DNA of 64,000 bases from Faecalibacterium sp. UBA1762 (GTDB taxonomy: Bacteria > Bacillota > Clostridia > Oscillospirales > Ruminococcaceae): contig DCHC01000039.1 of assembly GCA_002314755.1 (NCBI GenBank), forward strand, positions 29,408-93,407, in the 5' to 3' direction. This document shows positions 1 to 8,938 of this stretch, one piece after another (within the stretch, counting starts at the first letter, position 1; each line of letters begins with the position of its first letter). The notes beneath the pieces are model-generated. The model was not told the DNA's origin, made no database searches, and worked only from the letters and a program-made list of their open reading frames with translations. A program made the position numbers and the translations under genes.

Positions 1-935
1 AGACCGCAATGAAGGTCTGCCTCAACTGGCACTCGGTCCGAAACGATACAAGGTAGTCCGGTAACCTGTGCTTCGATAAGAGAGATCCCTAATCCCTCCC
101 ATAGGGACGGAAAGACAAAAACATCCATTGCATGGTAATACCGGTATAAGTTCTCTCTTTGTCCCAATAAAATCACATGGTTCTGCAGTCCGCTATCAAC
201 TATCTGACGTTCCACCTTTTCCCTGTCGGAACCGTCTCCTAACAGCAACAGCACGACATCTTTCCTTTGTTTTAACAGCTCGACAAAAATCTTCAATAAA
301 AATATATGGTTTTTTGCCGGAACCATCCTTCCTACATGGCCAACCACATACTTTCCGTCCAGGTTCAACTGCTGTCGACATTCTGCTCGGGTCACACTGT
401 CAAAACCAAATTTTTGGGTATCAATTCCATTGGAAAGTACATGGTATTCTGGCTTTCGAGTTACTCTTTTTCCAAATAGCCACTGTCCTGCCTGTTGTGA
501 ACAGGCAAGAAAATAATCTGCCTGAAATCGAATGGGATATTGTAATATTGCCTTTACAACGCCGGAAAAACCTTTTCCGTTGGAGGTGCTGTGGCTATGG
601 ATAATTGTGGTTACACCGCACTGTTTTGCAATGGGCAGATATAGGCTGGCGTAACTGCGGATATGAGAATGTAACACAGTGTATTCCGGATGAAGAGTCA
701 AAAATGTCCTCCATGCGTCCCGAATCATATGAACATTTCTGCCGGTGAAGCATGGCAGTTCATAAATGATTCCGCCCAGTGCCCGTATTTCGGCAGCATA
801 ATGTTGATTTTCCGGATGATCCACCACAAAATCAAATTGCAGCTTGCTGCGATCGATATGTCGGTATAGCTCCATAATTAACGCCTGTGAACCGCCTGCT
901 TCCAAGGAGCCAATCATTTGTAAAACACGTATCAT
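1..935 (-). CDS. Glycosyltransferase family 4 (GT-B), 3' end outside window
   Basis: Probable retaining glycosyltransferase that adds a sugar from a nucleotide-sugar donor to a lipid-linked exopolysaccharide repeat unit at the inner face of the membrane. The frame starts at 935 with MIRVLQMIGSLEAGG, the nucleotide-proximal glycine-rich opening typical of EpsF-like GT4 enzymes. It continues through an IIHSHSTSN stretch and a mid-protein VGHVGRMVPAKNH segment. The last visible residues, FPSLWEGLGISLIEAQ followed by GLPCIVSD, are the conserved GT4 donor-binding EX7E region. Only the extreme C-terminus is missing. It lies 57 nt behind the flippase gene on the same strand, so it is probably the third gene of the operon seen here. 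Donor and acceptor sugars cannot be told from sequence. Confidence 0.85.
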   Translation of the reverse strand, partial: MIRVLQMIGSLEAGGSQALIMELYRHIDRSKLQFDFVVDHPENQHYAAEIRALGGIIYELPCFTGRNVHMIRDAWRTFLTLHPEYTVLHSHIRSYASLYLPIAKQCGVTTIIHSHSTSNGKGFSGVVKAILQYPIRFQADYFLACSQQAGQWLFGKRVTRKPEYHVLSNGIDTQKFGFDSVTRAECRQQLNLDGKYVVGHVGRMVPAKNHIFLLKIFVELLKQRKDVVLLLLGDGSDREKVERQIVDSGLQNHVILLGQRENLYRYYHAMDVFVFPSLWEGLGISLIEAQVTGLPCIVSDRVPVEADLHCG

Positions 936-992
936 ATTACAGTCCCTTCTTTTACAGTTTACCGACTGTCTGTGTGGAGAATACTGTTTCGA

Positions 993-2456
993 CTAACCAG
1001 ATAACCCTGTTCCATTTGTTCCTTTTACAGTATCTGCCCCTCCGAACAACCGTGCACGAAAAAGAGTGACAATCAAGGCATATCCGCCCGCTGAAATCAG
1101 AACCTGCAACGCTAATCGGTAATAATTTTCCGGTTGCAGCATCTCCAAAAATCGGCAAACTGCCACAACCCATCCACTGCCCAACAGGGCAATTCCAAAA
1201 GGGACGGTAAACGGTTTCAATGAGAAAACATCGCTGCAGGAAACATAAGAAATAACAAAAACTGTTATCTCTGCAATCAATGTGGTAAATGCAGCCCCCG
1301 CAATGCCTAACCAGGGAATCAGAAACAGATTTAGCCCGATATTAACAATAGCGCTAATCAGCGACGCTTTTAAAATGACAAGCTCCCGTCTATAATTCAA
1401 CAGCACAATATTGACCAGTATATTGTTAACGGTTGCAAAAAAAAGAGCAAAGCACATTATTTTCAGCGCAGCTGCACCTGATCGATATTCCTCCCCCAGT
1501 AGTAGAGCCAATGCGGACTCGCCCACCCAAAATAAACCGGTCAATGTTGGCAGTACCAACAGCAAAATATTGCGGAACATATTGCAGGAAAGCTTTTGAA
1601 AGGAATGTGTTTCGCCATTTTTCAGATAATGGGCAATGCGGGGCATTGCCACCATACATATAGCGTTAATGAACTCTTTCACTGTGGAATAAACAGTACC
1701 GGCTGCACGGTATTGCCCAACCTGAATATTACTTTGCATCAGCCCTAACATGGTAATGTCACTGTTCAGATATATTGTAACCATTGCCAGGTTTGCAAAC
1801 AGTATCAGCACCGGTTTGGCAATCTCCCACGACCAGAATTTTCGCACCAACTGTAATCTGACATATTTGGAGGAATAGGACAAACCGGCAAGGCCATTCA
1901 GAACTGTGGAAGCAGTTAATATAAAAGCATAAGACAAGTAATCTTCCGGTGTTTTTACCAATAACACAACCAGAATGAGAGTCACCAGCTCGCTGACTAT
2001 TTTAGTCACGGTTACAAACAGATAATTCTCAAAAGTCTTAAATATCCACTCTAACCGAAAAACCCCAAATACTATTTTCAGCGCCAGCACTCCAAGTATG
2101 ATCTTTTGTTCAACAGACAATTCCGCAAACCGGATAAATAGCGCAAGCCCGACCAGTGCGACTCCTGTAGAATAAATGTTAAAAGTGAACAATCTGTTAA
2201 CCATGTCATTTAATTGCGTTTGATGATCCCGAAGACAGACGCACTCTCTGATTGCATAATTTTCAATGCCAAGCGAGGATATCAAAATAAAATATGAGAT
2301 AACAGAATCACAAAAACAGACCAATCCGTAATTCTCTGCGCCCATTCTGCGCGTAACCAGCAAAAAAGACACTAATGGAAATAATAGGTTGCTGACCTTA
2401 TTGATTAAAACAAACACGGTGTTTTGGGCCAACTGTTTATTGTGTTGCAGCTGCAT
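993..2456 (-). CDS. Polysaccharide repeat-unit flippase (Wzx / MATE-like)
   Basis: A 487-residue, strongly hydrophobic protein with about 12-14 membrane segments, the size and pattern of Wzx-type oligosaccharide flippases (Polysacc_synt family). Such proteins move undecaprenyl-linked repeat units across the cytoplasmic membrane. The N-terminus (NTVFVLINKVSNLLFPLVSF) with an early Arg-rich loop (VTRRMGAENYGL) is characteristic. The start at 2456 lies inside the 3' end of the upstream glycosyltransferase gene (20 nt overlap), with GAGGAACTG as ribosome binding site, which implies translational coupling. The family call is firm; the polymer it exports is unknown. Confidence 0.88.
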   Translation of the reverse strand: MQLQHNKQLAQNTVFVLINKVSNLLFPLVSFLLVTRRMGAENYGLVCFCDSVISYFILISSLGIENYAIRECVCLRDHQTQLNDMVNRLFTFNIYSTGVALVGLALFIRFAELSVEQKIILGVLALKIVFGVFRLEWIFKTFENYLFVTVTKIVSELVTLILVVLLVKTPEDYLSYAFILTASTVLNGLAGLSYSSKYVRLQLVRKFWSWEIAKPVLILFANLAMVTIYLNSDITMLGLMQSNIQVGQYRAAGTVYSTVKEFINAICMVAMPRIAHYLKNGETHSFQKLSCNMFRNILLLVLPTLTGLFWVGESALALLLGEEYRSGAAALKIMCFALFFATVNNILVNIVLLNYRRELVILKASLISAIVNIGLNLFLIPWLGIAGAAFTTLIAEITVFVISYVSCSDVFSLKPFTVPFGIALLGSGWVVAVCRFLEMLQPENYYRLALQVLISAGGYALIVTLFRARLFGGADTVKGTNGTGLSG

Positions 2457-3540
2457 GCTTCAGTTCCTCAAGATATTTGGACACTACGACATCCCTATCC
2501 ATTTCCTGTTCTACAAACTTTCTGCCGGCAAGTCCCATGGCTCTTCGTTCCTCGCAGGGCATTACTATCATTTTTTCCATTGCTTCAATTAATGCCTGTT
2601 GGTTTCTTATGGGGACCAGCATACCGGAAACATCATTTACGACTGTCTCCCTGCAACCCAAATGGTCTGTTGTGATTATAGGTCTGCCGGTTGCGGCGGC
2701 TTCTAAAAGTGTGTTACTTAATCCCTCGTTATAGTAGCTGGGCAACACGACGCAGTGCGACATACTCAGTAGTGGTCGAGTGTCTTCCACAAAGCCGCAA
2801 TAGAATACAATGCCCTTTTCTGTCAGCTGATGGAGTCTTCCCTGATATCCGTCCTCTATTAAGCCACAAACATAATACTCTGTATCAGGATATTTTTCTT
2901 TTAGGGCCTCTGCAGCATTCAGATAATATTCTATTCCTTTTTCGTACATGATTCTGGCGGAGAATAAAAATCGGACGGAATCCTGCTGAGGATACGGTTG
3001 AAACTGAAATTTTTGAAAATTAACCCCGGAGCCGCTTACCAGCTGACTATTGCTGCTTACTATTTTGTTTCGAATAAAAAACTCCCGGTTAACCTTGTTC
3101 TGAAAAAACACACTGGTAACACGGCGAAAAGCAATCCGGTACAAAGCAACCAACGCTAAGTGGTTTAGTCCCTTTGTCTCTACTGCAGTACCAAGGCCGG
3201 TAACCGTGCAGATGATAGGAACATTCCGCAGGCTTCGGCAGGCAAGCGCACAGTAAATATTTGGCTTGATCGTAAACGAAAACACCATTTCCGGATGCTC
3301 TGCTTTAATAATTTTTCTATACTGTATCAGCAGTGCAGCGTCTTCTAAAATTTTTGTGCCATGTCGATTGACCTCAACCTGAACATAGTCTACGCCTATC
3401 CTTTGAAAGTCCGGTATTCGGGGACCATAGGGGGTTACAAGCACAACCCGATATCCAACACGCAGTAACTGTTGAATCAGCTCTAACTTAAACAGATAGA
3501 TGGAATAATCACTGTTGCCTACAATAAGAACGGATTTCAT
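2437..3540 (-). CDS. Glycosyltransferase family 4 (WbpX/EpsD-like)
   Basis: A 367-residue GT-B glycosyltransferase of exopolysaccharide or capsule assembly. The N-terminal Rossmann half begins MKSVLIVGNSDYSIYLFKLE. A FSFTIKPNIYCALACR motif is typical of GT4 enzymes related to CapM and WbpX. The C-terminal half has FLFSARIMYEKGIEYYLNAA and the donor-binding YYNEGLSNTLLEAAATGRPI segment with its two glutamates seven residues apart. It is the first gene of the operon in this window and overlaps the flippase gene by 20 nt. The ribosome binding site in front of 3540 is weak. A promoter is proposed inside an inverted repeat about 100 nt upstream. Substrate not predictable. Confidence 0.85.
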   Translation of the reverse strand: MKSVLIVGNSDYSIYLFKLELIQQLLRVGYRVVLVTPYGPRIPDFQRIGVDYVQVEVNRHGTKILEDAALLIQYRKIIKAEHPEMVFSFTIKPNIYCALACRSLRNVPIICTVTGLGTAVETKGLNHLALVALYRIAFRRVTSVFFQNKVNREFFIRNKIVSSNSQLVSGSGVNFQKFQFQPYPQQDSVRFLFSARIMYEKGIEYYLNAAEALKEKYPDTEYYVCGLIEDGYQGRLHQLTEKGIVFYCGFVEDTRPLLSMSHCVVLPSYYNEGLSNTLLEAAATGRPIITTDHLGCRETVVNDVSGMLVPIRNQQALIEAMEKMIVMPCEERRAMGLAGRKFVEQEMDRDVVVSKYLEELKHAAATQ

Positions 3541-3618
3541 TATTAAAGTGTTTATACCCCCCTGACCGGTGATGTTACCTTTGGAAAAAAGATAGATGAG
3601 AGCGATCTGAATCTATCT

Positions 3619-3659
3619 AAATAGTATAGCAAAAAACACTTTTTTGTGCCATACTATTT
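3619..3659. repeat. Inverted repeat overlapping the exopolysaccharide promoter
   Basis: AAATAGTAT at 3619-3627 is perfectly complementary to ATACTATTT at 3651-3659, and the inner part (A-run, CAC, T-run) is also nearly palindromic. On the minus strand a -10 box TATACT (3623-3628) and a weak -35 ATGGCA (3647-3652) with an 18-nt spacer fall within it. It could be an operator over the glycosyltransferase promoter, or a structured 3' end of guaA. There is no clean U-tract after the stem, so a simple terminator is less likely. Confidence 0.5.
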
Positions 3660-3704
3660 TGCGCAAATAATGTCTTGTTCAGTCGAATTCCTTGGAAATC
3701 TTAG

Positions 3705-5231
3705 TCAGCACCATTCAATGGTCGCAGGGGGCTTGCCGGTGATATCATATACCACTCTGCCTACGCCCTTGACCTCATTAACAATGCGGGTGGACATGAC
3801 ACCCAGTGCCTTGTAGGGTACCTGAACAAATTCGCAGGTCATAAAGTCAGAGGTTTTTACCGCACGCAGGGCAACGGTATAATCATAGGTTCGGAAATCT
3901 CCTACCACACCGACAGAACGGGTATCGGTCAGTACGGCAAAATACTGGTCTGCCTTGACCCGGTGTTTTTTCATCTCCTCACGGAAGATATAATCGGCAT
4001 TCTGCAGAATTTCAATCTTTTCCGGCGTGATTTCCCCCATAATGCGGACGCCCAAACCCGGCCCGGGGAAGGGTTGACGATCCACATAGGCCCTGGCAAG
4101 ACCCAACTGTCTGCCAATTATCCGAACCTCATCTTTAAAAAGACCTCTTAACGGCTCGACAACGCCGGTAAACTGCATATCCCTGGGCAGACCGCCTACA
4201 TTGTGGTGGCTTTTGATGGTTGCCGCCTTGCTTCCCCCGGATTCAATGACATCAGGGTAGATGGTACCTTGTGCCAAAAAATTGACATGGGGCAGCTTTT
4301 TGGATTCCGCTTCAAATACCTTGACAAATTCGGCACCGATGATTTTGCGCTTTTGTTCGGGATCGGTAACCCCTTTCAGGGCTGTCAAAAAGCGTTCCTT
4401 TGCATTGACCCGGATAAAATGCAGATTTTTGCCGGAAAAGGCCTTTTCTACCTCGTCACCCTCATCCTTACGCATTAGACCGTGGTCCACAAACACACAG
4501 TGCAGCTGACCCGGAATGGCTTTGGAAAGAAGCGCTGCGCAGACAGAGGAGTCCACACCGCCGGAAAGAGCCAGCAGAACATGACCGTCACCAACCTGTT
4601 TTTTTACATCGGCAATCAGCCTGGCTTCCAGGTCTTTCAGATTGTAATCGCCGACCGCTCCACAGACGCGGTAAAGAAAATTTCGGATGATTTGGGTGCC
4701 GTTGGGGGTGCTTTCCACCTCCGGATGGAACTGAACGCCATACAACTTGCGCTTAGCACACTGAATCGAGGCATTTTGACAGTTCTTCGTACAAGCAATG
4801 GAATTAAAGCCTTCCGGCAGAACCGTGATCTGGTCGGTGTGGCTCATCAGACAAATCTGGTTTGGATCCATACCATGGTACAGGAGAGATTCCGGGTTGA
4901 CCTGCATTTTGGTTTTGCCGTATTCGCTCAGGGCAGAACAGGCCTCCACCTTGCCGCCTACGCTCCAGGCGAGCAGCTGCGTGCCGTAGCAGATGCCAAG
5001 CACCGGGATGCCCATCTCAAAGATGGCTTTATCACAGTGGGGAGAATGTTCATCATATACACTGTTGGGACCGCCGGTCAGAATGATGCCGATGGGATCG
5101 ATCTGACGGATTTCTTCCGGGGTAATGTCACCGGGTTTGATGATAGAGAACACGTGGCATTCTCTGACCCGGCGGGCGATCAGTTCTTTGTACTGACCGC
5201 CGAAATCTAAAATTACAATTGTTTGTTGCAT
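3705..5231 (-). CDS. guaA: GMP synthase (glutamine-hydrolysing)
   Basis: Converts XMP, ATP and glutamine to GMP, the last step of guanine nucleotide synthesis, in the cytoplasm. The 508-residue length is normal. The N-terminal class I glutamine amidotransferase domain has nucleophile Cys81 in GICYGTQ and the catalytic His169 and Glu171 in FHPEVEST. The ATP-pyrophosphatase domain has the PP-loop SGGVDSS at residues 223-229. The C-terminal dimerisation domain ends in KPPATIEWC, the usual GuaA terminus. The start at 5231 has GAGGTG as ribosome binding site. It is a single-gene unit with its own promoter, separate from the exopolysaccharide operon downstream and the TIR operon upstream. Confidence 0.98.
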   Translation of the reverse strand: MQQTIVILDFGGQYKELIARRVRECHVFSIIKPGDITPEEIRQIDPIGIILTGGPNSVYDEHSPHCDKAIFEMGIPVLGICYGTQLLAWSVGGKVEACSALSEYGKTKMQVNPESLLYHGMDPNQICLMSHTDQITVLPEGFNSIACTKNCQNASIQCAKRKLYGVQFHPEVESTPNGTQIIRNFLYRVCGAVGDYNLKDLEARLIADVKKQVGDGHVLLALSGGVDSSVCAALLSKAIPGQLHCVFVDHGLMRKDEGDEVEKAFSGKNLHFIRVNAKERFLTALKGVTDPEQKRKIIGAEFVKVFEAESKKLPHVNFLAQGTIYPDVIESGGSKAATIKSHHNVGGLPRDMQFTGVVEPLRGLFKDEVRIIGRQLGLARAYVDRQPFPGPGLGVRIMGEITPEKIEILQNADYIFREEMKKHRVKADQYFAVLTDTRSVGVVGDFRTYDYTVALRAVKTSDFMTCEFVQVPYKALGVMSTRIVNEVKGVGRVVYDITGKPPATIEWC

Positions 5232-5264
5232 ACATACACCTCAAAAAATATAAAGTACTTTTAT

Positions 5265-5294
5265 ATTTTACTACAAAAAAGGTAGGTATTTCAA
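5265..5294 (-). promoter_or_regulatory. Predicted guaA promoter
   Basis: On the minus strand, -35 TTGAAA (5289-5294) is followed by an 18-nt spacer and -10 TAAAAT (5265-5270), about 35 nt before the guaA start. An AT-rich near-palindrome (AATATAAAGTACTTTTATATT without its edges, around 5247-5268) overlaps the -10 and the start of the leader. No purine riboswitch core was recognised in the short leader. Confidence 0.55.
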
Positions 5295-5337
5295 TATTTT
5301 TTCACCGAGAGAGCTGAGAGTATTTTATTTTTATCAT

Positions 5338-5376
5338 AAAAGAGACCGCCTTGCACCATATTTTCGGTACAAGGCG
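5338..5376 (-). terminator. Rho-independent terminator of the TIR/SLOG/RyR operon
   Basis: An 11-bp stem, arms 5347-5357 and 5366-5376 with one G-U pair and an 8-nt loop, is followed on the minus strand by a T-rich run (TCTCTTTTAT). It lies 10 nt beyond the stop of the last gene of the six-gene operon and separates it from guaA. Confidence 0.8.
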
Positions 5377-5385
5377 TACATTCTT

Positions 5386-7368
5386 TTACATACGGTAAAT
5401 GGTCAATCCCTCAAAACGGGAGATCAGCTCAATCATTTTTTCCATTGCGGCAGAATCTTTTTTTGCTTCATCTATCGGCAGACCGCCTGCCGGGATCAAA
5501 TCGTGGTGCATACGGGTGCGCTCCCGCATGGTGCTGTCGCTTGCACCAGTGATCGGATCGATATGTGCTATTCCGTATCGCCAGCCCAATGTGTATTTTT
5601 CATTGCACCAGCGGTCATGCTCAAAGCGGGAAATTTCCCGAATCTCCCACTCAGTAAAAGCATTTAGAGGCCGATAATCCACAGCGCGGTCGGTATAAAA
5701 GCAACCGATCTGTTCCAGCTGGGCGGCAAAGCCCTTTGCCTGGGCAATATTGGAGAGCTTGTACTCCAGCGATAGATTATCTTCAAAGGCGAGGGTCATC
5801 TCGTCTGGGGTTTCGGCTCCGCAGTATCGGCCGTTCAGGGCAAGGGCAAAGCGGTACAGGTTGATATAGTTAGAATCTGACAGATATAAACCGGTTCGCT
5901 TCTGCTTTTCCGTAACTTTGATTTTCAAAAGGGCAGGATTTACAGGACGCGTCAAATCTCCGTCAAAGGAGGGCATGGCCTCCCTAAGGCAGACAATTTC
6001 ATCAATATCATCCAAAAATTTGCAGCGGTTCTCCCGGACAGCCCCGGATTTTTTGGTATAGCCGGTGGATAGCATATTTCGATATGCCTTGGCACCGGAA
6101 AATCTTGCCTGATAGGTTTCGTCATAAAAATAGGTCAGGCACAGCCCGTCTGAACCGTAATCCATGTCAAAATCAAAAGGGAAGATACCGCCGCGGCTAT
6201 TCTGACCGTAGCTGGTCCGGTCCCAGCATTGCAGCTCATCACACAGCATCAGCAGATAAGCAAGAGGCTGACCATCCTGCAGGGAAAGACTTTGCTTTGT
6301 ATGAAGCGCACCTCGCAGTGTAAATTTAAACAGACTATTGTGCAGCAGAATGGCGCAGAAGCTATCCCGGATTTCAGGTCGGATCTGATCAAAGCTGTCA
6401 ATCTGTGGATGCTGCCGCAGATATGCTTTTGCCAAAATCAGACCGCTGAAATAGGCGTGGTCCATATACAGATATTCCCGATCCTCCGGGTTGGCATGAA
6501 CGCCCCGGTCGGCCAAAGCATCCGCGAGAAAATTTTTGGTTTTATCCGGATCAGATCCAATGCGGTTCAGATATCCGGAAAGACACTCCGTTACGGCAAA
6601 GGTGTAAAAACAGTTCAGATCTCCAAGAGCAGAGGCGGTGAAAGTTTCCATATTCCGGTAAGAAACATACGGGGCAAAGCCGGTGTCGTCATCACTTGCC
6701 CCATCTATCCGGCAGACATATGCTTTCATCTGCTGGTGCGCTATCTCAAAGGGATAACCGATATCATGAAATAGACTGGTGATGCCCCAATACAAAAGAA
6801 AATGATGGGCAGCCTGGCGGTCGTCGGTCAGGCCATACTTCCGGCAATAGGCACTGCGCAGGGTGGGCAGGTTGCGGTAGAGCGCCAAACCGACCAGAAA
6901 AACATAGACACTGTGAGAGTAGTGGTCCCGATGCTTCATCAGCAGATTACTGGCGTTGGTTTCATGTTCGCTTAAAAGTTCTAAAAGCAGTTGGGCGGAA
7001 TCGTATCCTTTGCCAAAGGGCTTAAAGATTTCGCAGTAGCAATAGTAGATATCAAAGGCATCCTCCCGGGTACCGCTTGCTAAAAAACGGGAAATCGCCT
7101 GTTCAAAACATAGCCGGTCCAGGTCTCGCTCCATATTGAAAGGAATCTTTCCGGGACCGGAGCTGCGACCGGTGGAATCGTTCAGCTGCATACGGTCAGG
7201 GTCGGAGACATCAAAGCAAAGATCCTCACACCAGTTGCGAAGAAAATCGATGGCGTCTGCTCCGTAGTGCCGGGCACAGGCTGCCGCGTCCGGGACAGTT
7301 ACGCTGGTGTCCAATTTATAGTTAATCTTGTTTTTTTCTTTCATTTTCAGTAGCGCGTTGTAACCCAT
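5386..7368 (-). CDS. HD-domain / RyR-domain fusion protein
   Basis: A 660-residue soluble protein. The middle carries an HD-type metal-binding pattern: HRDHYSHSVYVFLVG (residues 146-160) followed by SLFHDIGYP with His201-Asp202, as in HD phosphohydrolases. The C-terminal 90 residues (about 571-660) match the RyR repeat known from ryanodine receptors and bacterial conflict proteins: an EHDRWCNEKY stretch, then GWRYG, then a MHHDLIPAGGLP segment. The combination suggests a nucleotide-directed hydrolase with a ligand-sensing tail; that is inference, and HD activity is not certain because the remaining metal ligands could not be fixed by eye. The start at 7368 is preferred over a start 33 nt upstream because AGAAAGAGG precedes it. 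It is the last gene of the operon. Confidence 0.7.
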   Translation of the reverse strand: MGYNALLKMKEKNKINYKLDTSVTVPDAAACARHYGADAIDFLRNWCEDLCFDVSDPDRMQLNDSTGRSSGPGKIPFNMERDLDRLCFEQAISRFLASGTREDAFDIYYCYCEIFKPFGKGYDSAQLLLELLSEHETNASNLLMKHRDHYSHSVYVFLVGLALYRNLPTLRSAYCRKYGLTDDRQAAHHFLLYWGITSLFHDIGYPFEIAHQQMKAYVCRIDGASDDDTGFAPYVSYRNMETFTASALGDLNCFYTFAVTECLSGYLNRIGSDPDKTKNFLADALADRGVHANPEDREYLYMDHAYFSGLILAKAYLRQHPQIDSFDQIRPEIRDSFCAILLHNSLFKFTLRGALHTKQSLSLQDGQPLAYLLMLCDELQCWDRTSYGQNSRGGIFPFDFDMDYGSDGLCLTYFYDETYQARFSGAKAYRNMLSTGYTKKSGAVRENRCKFLDDIDEIVCLREAMPSFDGDLTRPVNPALLKIKVTEKQKRTGLYLSDSNYINLYRFALALNGRYCGAETPDEMTLAFEDNLSLEYKLSNIAQAKGFAAQLEQIGCFYTDRAVDYRPLNAFTEWEIREISRFEHDRWCNEKYTLGWRYGIAHIDPITGASDSTMRERTRMHHDLIPAGGLPIDEAKKDSAAMEKMIELISRFEGLTIYRM

Positions 7369-7421
7369 AAAAGTACCTCTTTCTGACAGCAAGCTGTCCA
7401 TACCGGTTGAAGTAACCGTGT

Positions 7422-8900
7422 TTAGTCATATTTGCACATTTTCAACTGTTCCATTTCAAAAACCTTTTGCATACAGTCGGTGTCACTGTCAAATTTTTCT
7501 CGCTTGACTGCCTGCAGTGAGGCAAGATGCATTTCCAACACAGGCGGAAGCATGACATCATCCAGCATAATCACGGCCATGGGCTTGTTTTTGCTGGTGG
7601 CATAGTTTATTTCTTTCAGACAGTATTCGGAATCCACGCTGTTGGCGGAGATAAATGCAAGAAAACAGCTGCAATTTTTTAAATTGGAGGCGATGACACC
7701 CTGCCATTCGGTACCTGTTTTGATGCTGTCATCATACCAATACTCATACCCGTTTTTATCTAACAGCTTCAGATAGGGCATGACCCGCTCCAAATCCGCA
7801 TGGGAATAGCTGATAAAGATGTAGTCCTTGTCGCCGTGCATGACTGCCTCGCCCCGTTTTTGGGTTTTACCGGCAATCGGACGGGTCAACAGGTAGGCGG
7901 CGATCAGCTGTAACATAACAGATAGCATACTGTAGCCACTTGTTTTAATAACAGTAATTCTACCCCACACATAGGGTAACGCACAAAACAGTACTGCCAG
8001 CAGAATAAAGATAAATCCGTCTTTCAGATCAATCGGTATTTTTTTAAACCATTTTTTGGCACCGGAAGCATACCTTAGGCCGGTCAGTTTGGAAAAGACC
8101 AGGCCGATAAAGAGAAAGAAACCCAGGAAAAGAAGTATTTTGACAAACAGATCATCTGCTGTATCCCCTGATTGAAGCAAATTAAAGGCGGCTTTTATCC
8201 GTTTGGCAGCACTGACCTTTAACGGAATGGATGGGATGCACTGCTTCCCGTTTGCATCTGCCACGGTGCCGAAAAAGCCACCTGAAAGCTCTAACAGGGC
8301 CAGATAGAGAAAGCCTGCCCCCTTGACCAAACCGCTGTTGCCGCGCAGAGAGATAAACACTGCCATCACGACCAAAAAGATGCCGACGTGGCAGGGTGTA
8401 AGCAGTAGGAGGGGAGGCATCCCGATCAGAAAAGCCAGAACGGCACGGTCTTCAAACAAAAACAGAACCAATAGAGTGAACGCCAACAACAGCGGAAGGA
8501 TAGCCATTCCCGCAAAGCAGAAATACAGCACGGGCGCAATTAAAAGGGTACCCAACATGGGTGTCCACAGCCATATTAAAGAAAGCAGAATTTCCGCTGC
8601 CAGCAGAGCGGCATCGGTATCCTCGGTATATCGGGCGATCCATTTCACACCGTCGTTGACCAGACTGCCGGTATCAGACAGTCCGTATCGTACGCAAACA
8701 AATAGAGATAGAAAGACGCTTAAAGTCAAAAGAAGCCGGACCGCCCAGCTGCCGGTGGTGGACTGAAAAACCCATCTGTCCCAGTTTCGGCGTAGCCTAT
8801 CGGTGAAAAACGGCTTTTGCTCGGGAAGCAGGGCCGCCTGTCTGATCTCGTTTTCTATTGCCAGCACTGCATCGGCCTGCTGCCGAATTTGATCTTCCAT
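7422..8900 (-). CDS. Multi-span membrane protein with C-terminal TIR domain
   Basis: A 492-residue protein. A short N-terminal helix (MEDQIRQQADAV) is followed by about eight hydrophobic segments between residues 50 and 340, then a canonical TIR domain at about 356-475. The TIR has DYIFISYSHAD, the WYDD loop and SEYCLKEINYA, in which Glu430 occupies the place of the catalytic glutamate of NAD-cleaving TIR enzymes. A membrane-embedded NADase or TIR adaptor is therefore plausible. The start at 8900 is chosen because AATAGGAGG lies 9 nt upstream; the longer frame would overlap the SLOG gene. It follows the SLOG gene by 38 nt and precedes the HD-RyR gene by 53 nt. Confidence 0.78.
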   Translation of the reverse strand: MEDQIRQQADAVLAIENEIRQAALLPEQKPFFTDRLRRNWDRWVFQSTTGSWAVRLLLTLSVFLSLFVCVRYGLSDTGSLVNDGVKWIARYTEDTDAALLAAEILLSLIWLWTPMLGTLLIAPVLYFCFAGMAILPLLLAFTLLVLFLFEDRAVLAFLIGMPPLLLLTPCHVGIFLVVMAVFISLRGNSGLVKGAGFLYLALLELSGGFFGTVADANGKQCIPSIPLKVSAAKRIKAAFNLLQSGDTADDLFVKILLFLGFFLFIGLVFSKLTGLRYASGAKKWFKKIPIDLKDGFIFILLAVLFCALPYVWGRITVIKTSGYSMLSVMLQLIAAYLLTRPIAGKTQKRGEAVMHGDKDYIFISYSHADLERVMPYLKLLDKNGYEYWYDDSIKTGTEWQGVIASNLKNCSCFLAFISANSVDSEYCLKEINYATSKNKPMAVIMLDDVMLPPVLEMHLASLQAVKREKFDSDTDCMQKVFEMEQLKMCKYD

Positions 8901-8938
8901 CCTGAAAAACCTCCTATTATGGTTACGGAAAAGGGCAG

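Noticed and set aside
4482..5210. 242-aa open frame opposite guaA
   Set aside because: It is antisense to a fully conserved GuaA frame, has no ribosome binding site and no recognisable protein features.
5232..5337. Guanine riboswitch in the guaA leader
   Set aside because: The leader is too short and AT-rich; the conserved three-way junction and loop motifs were not found.
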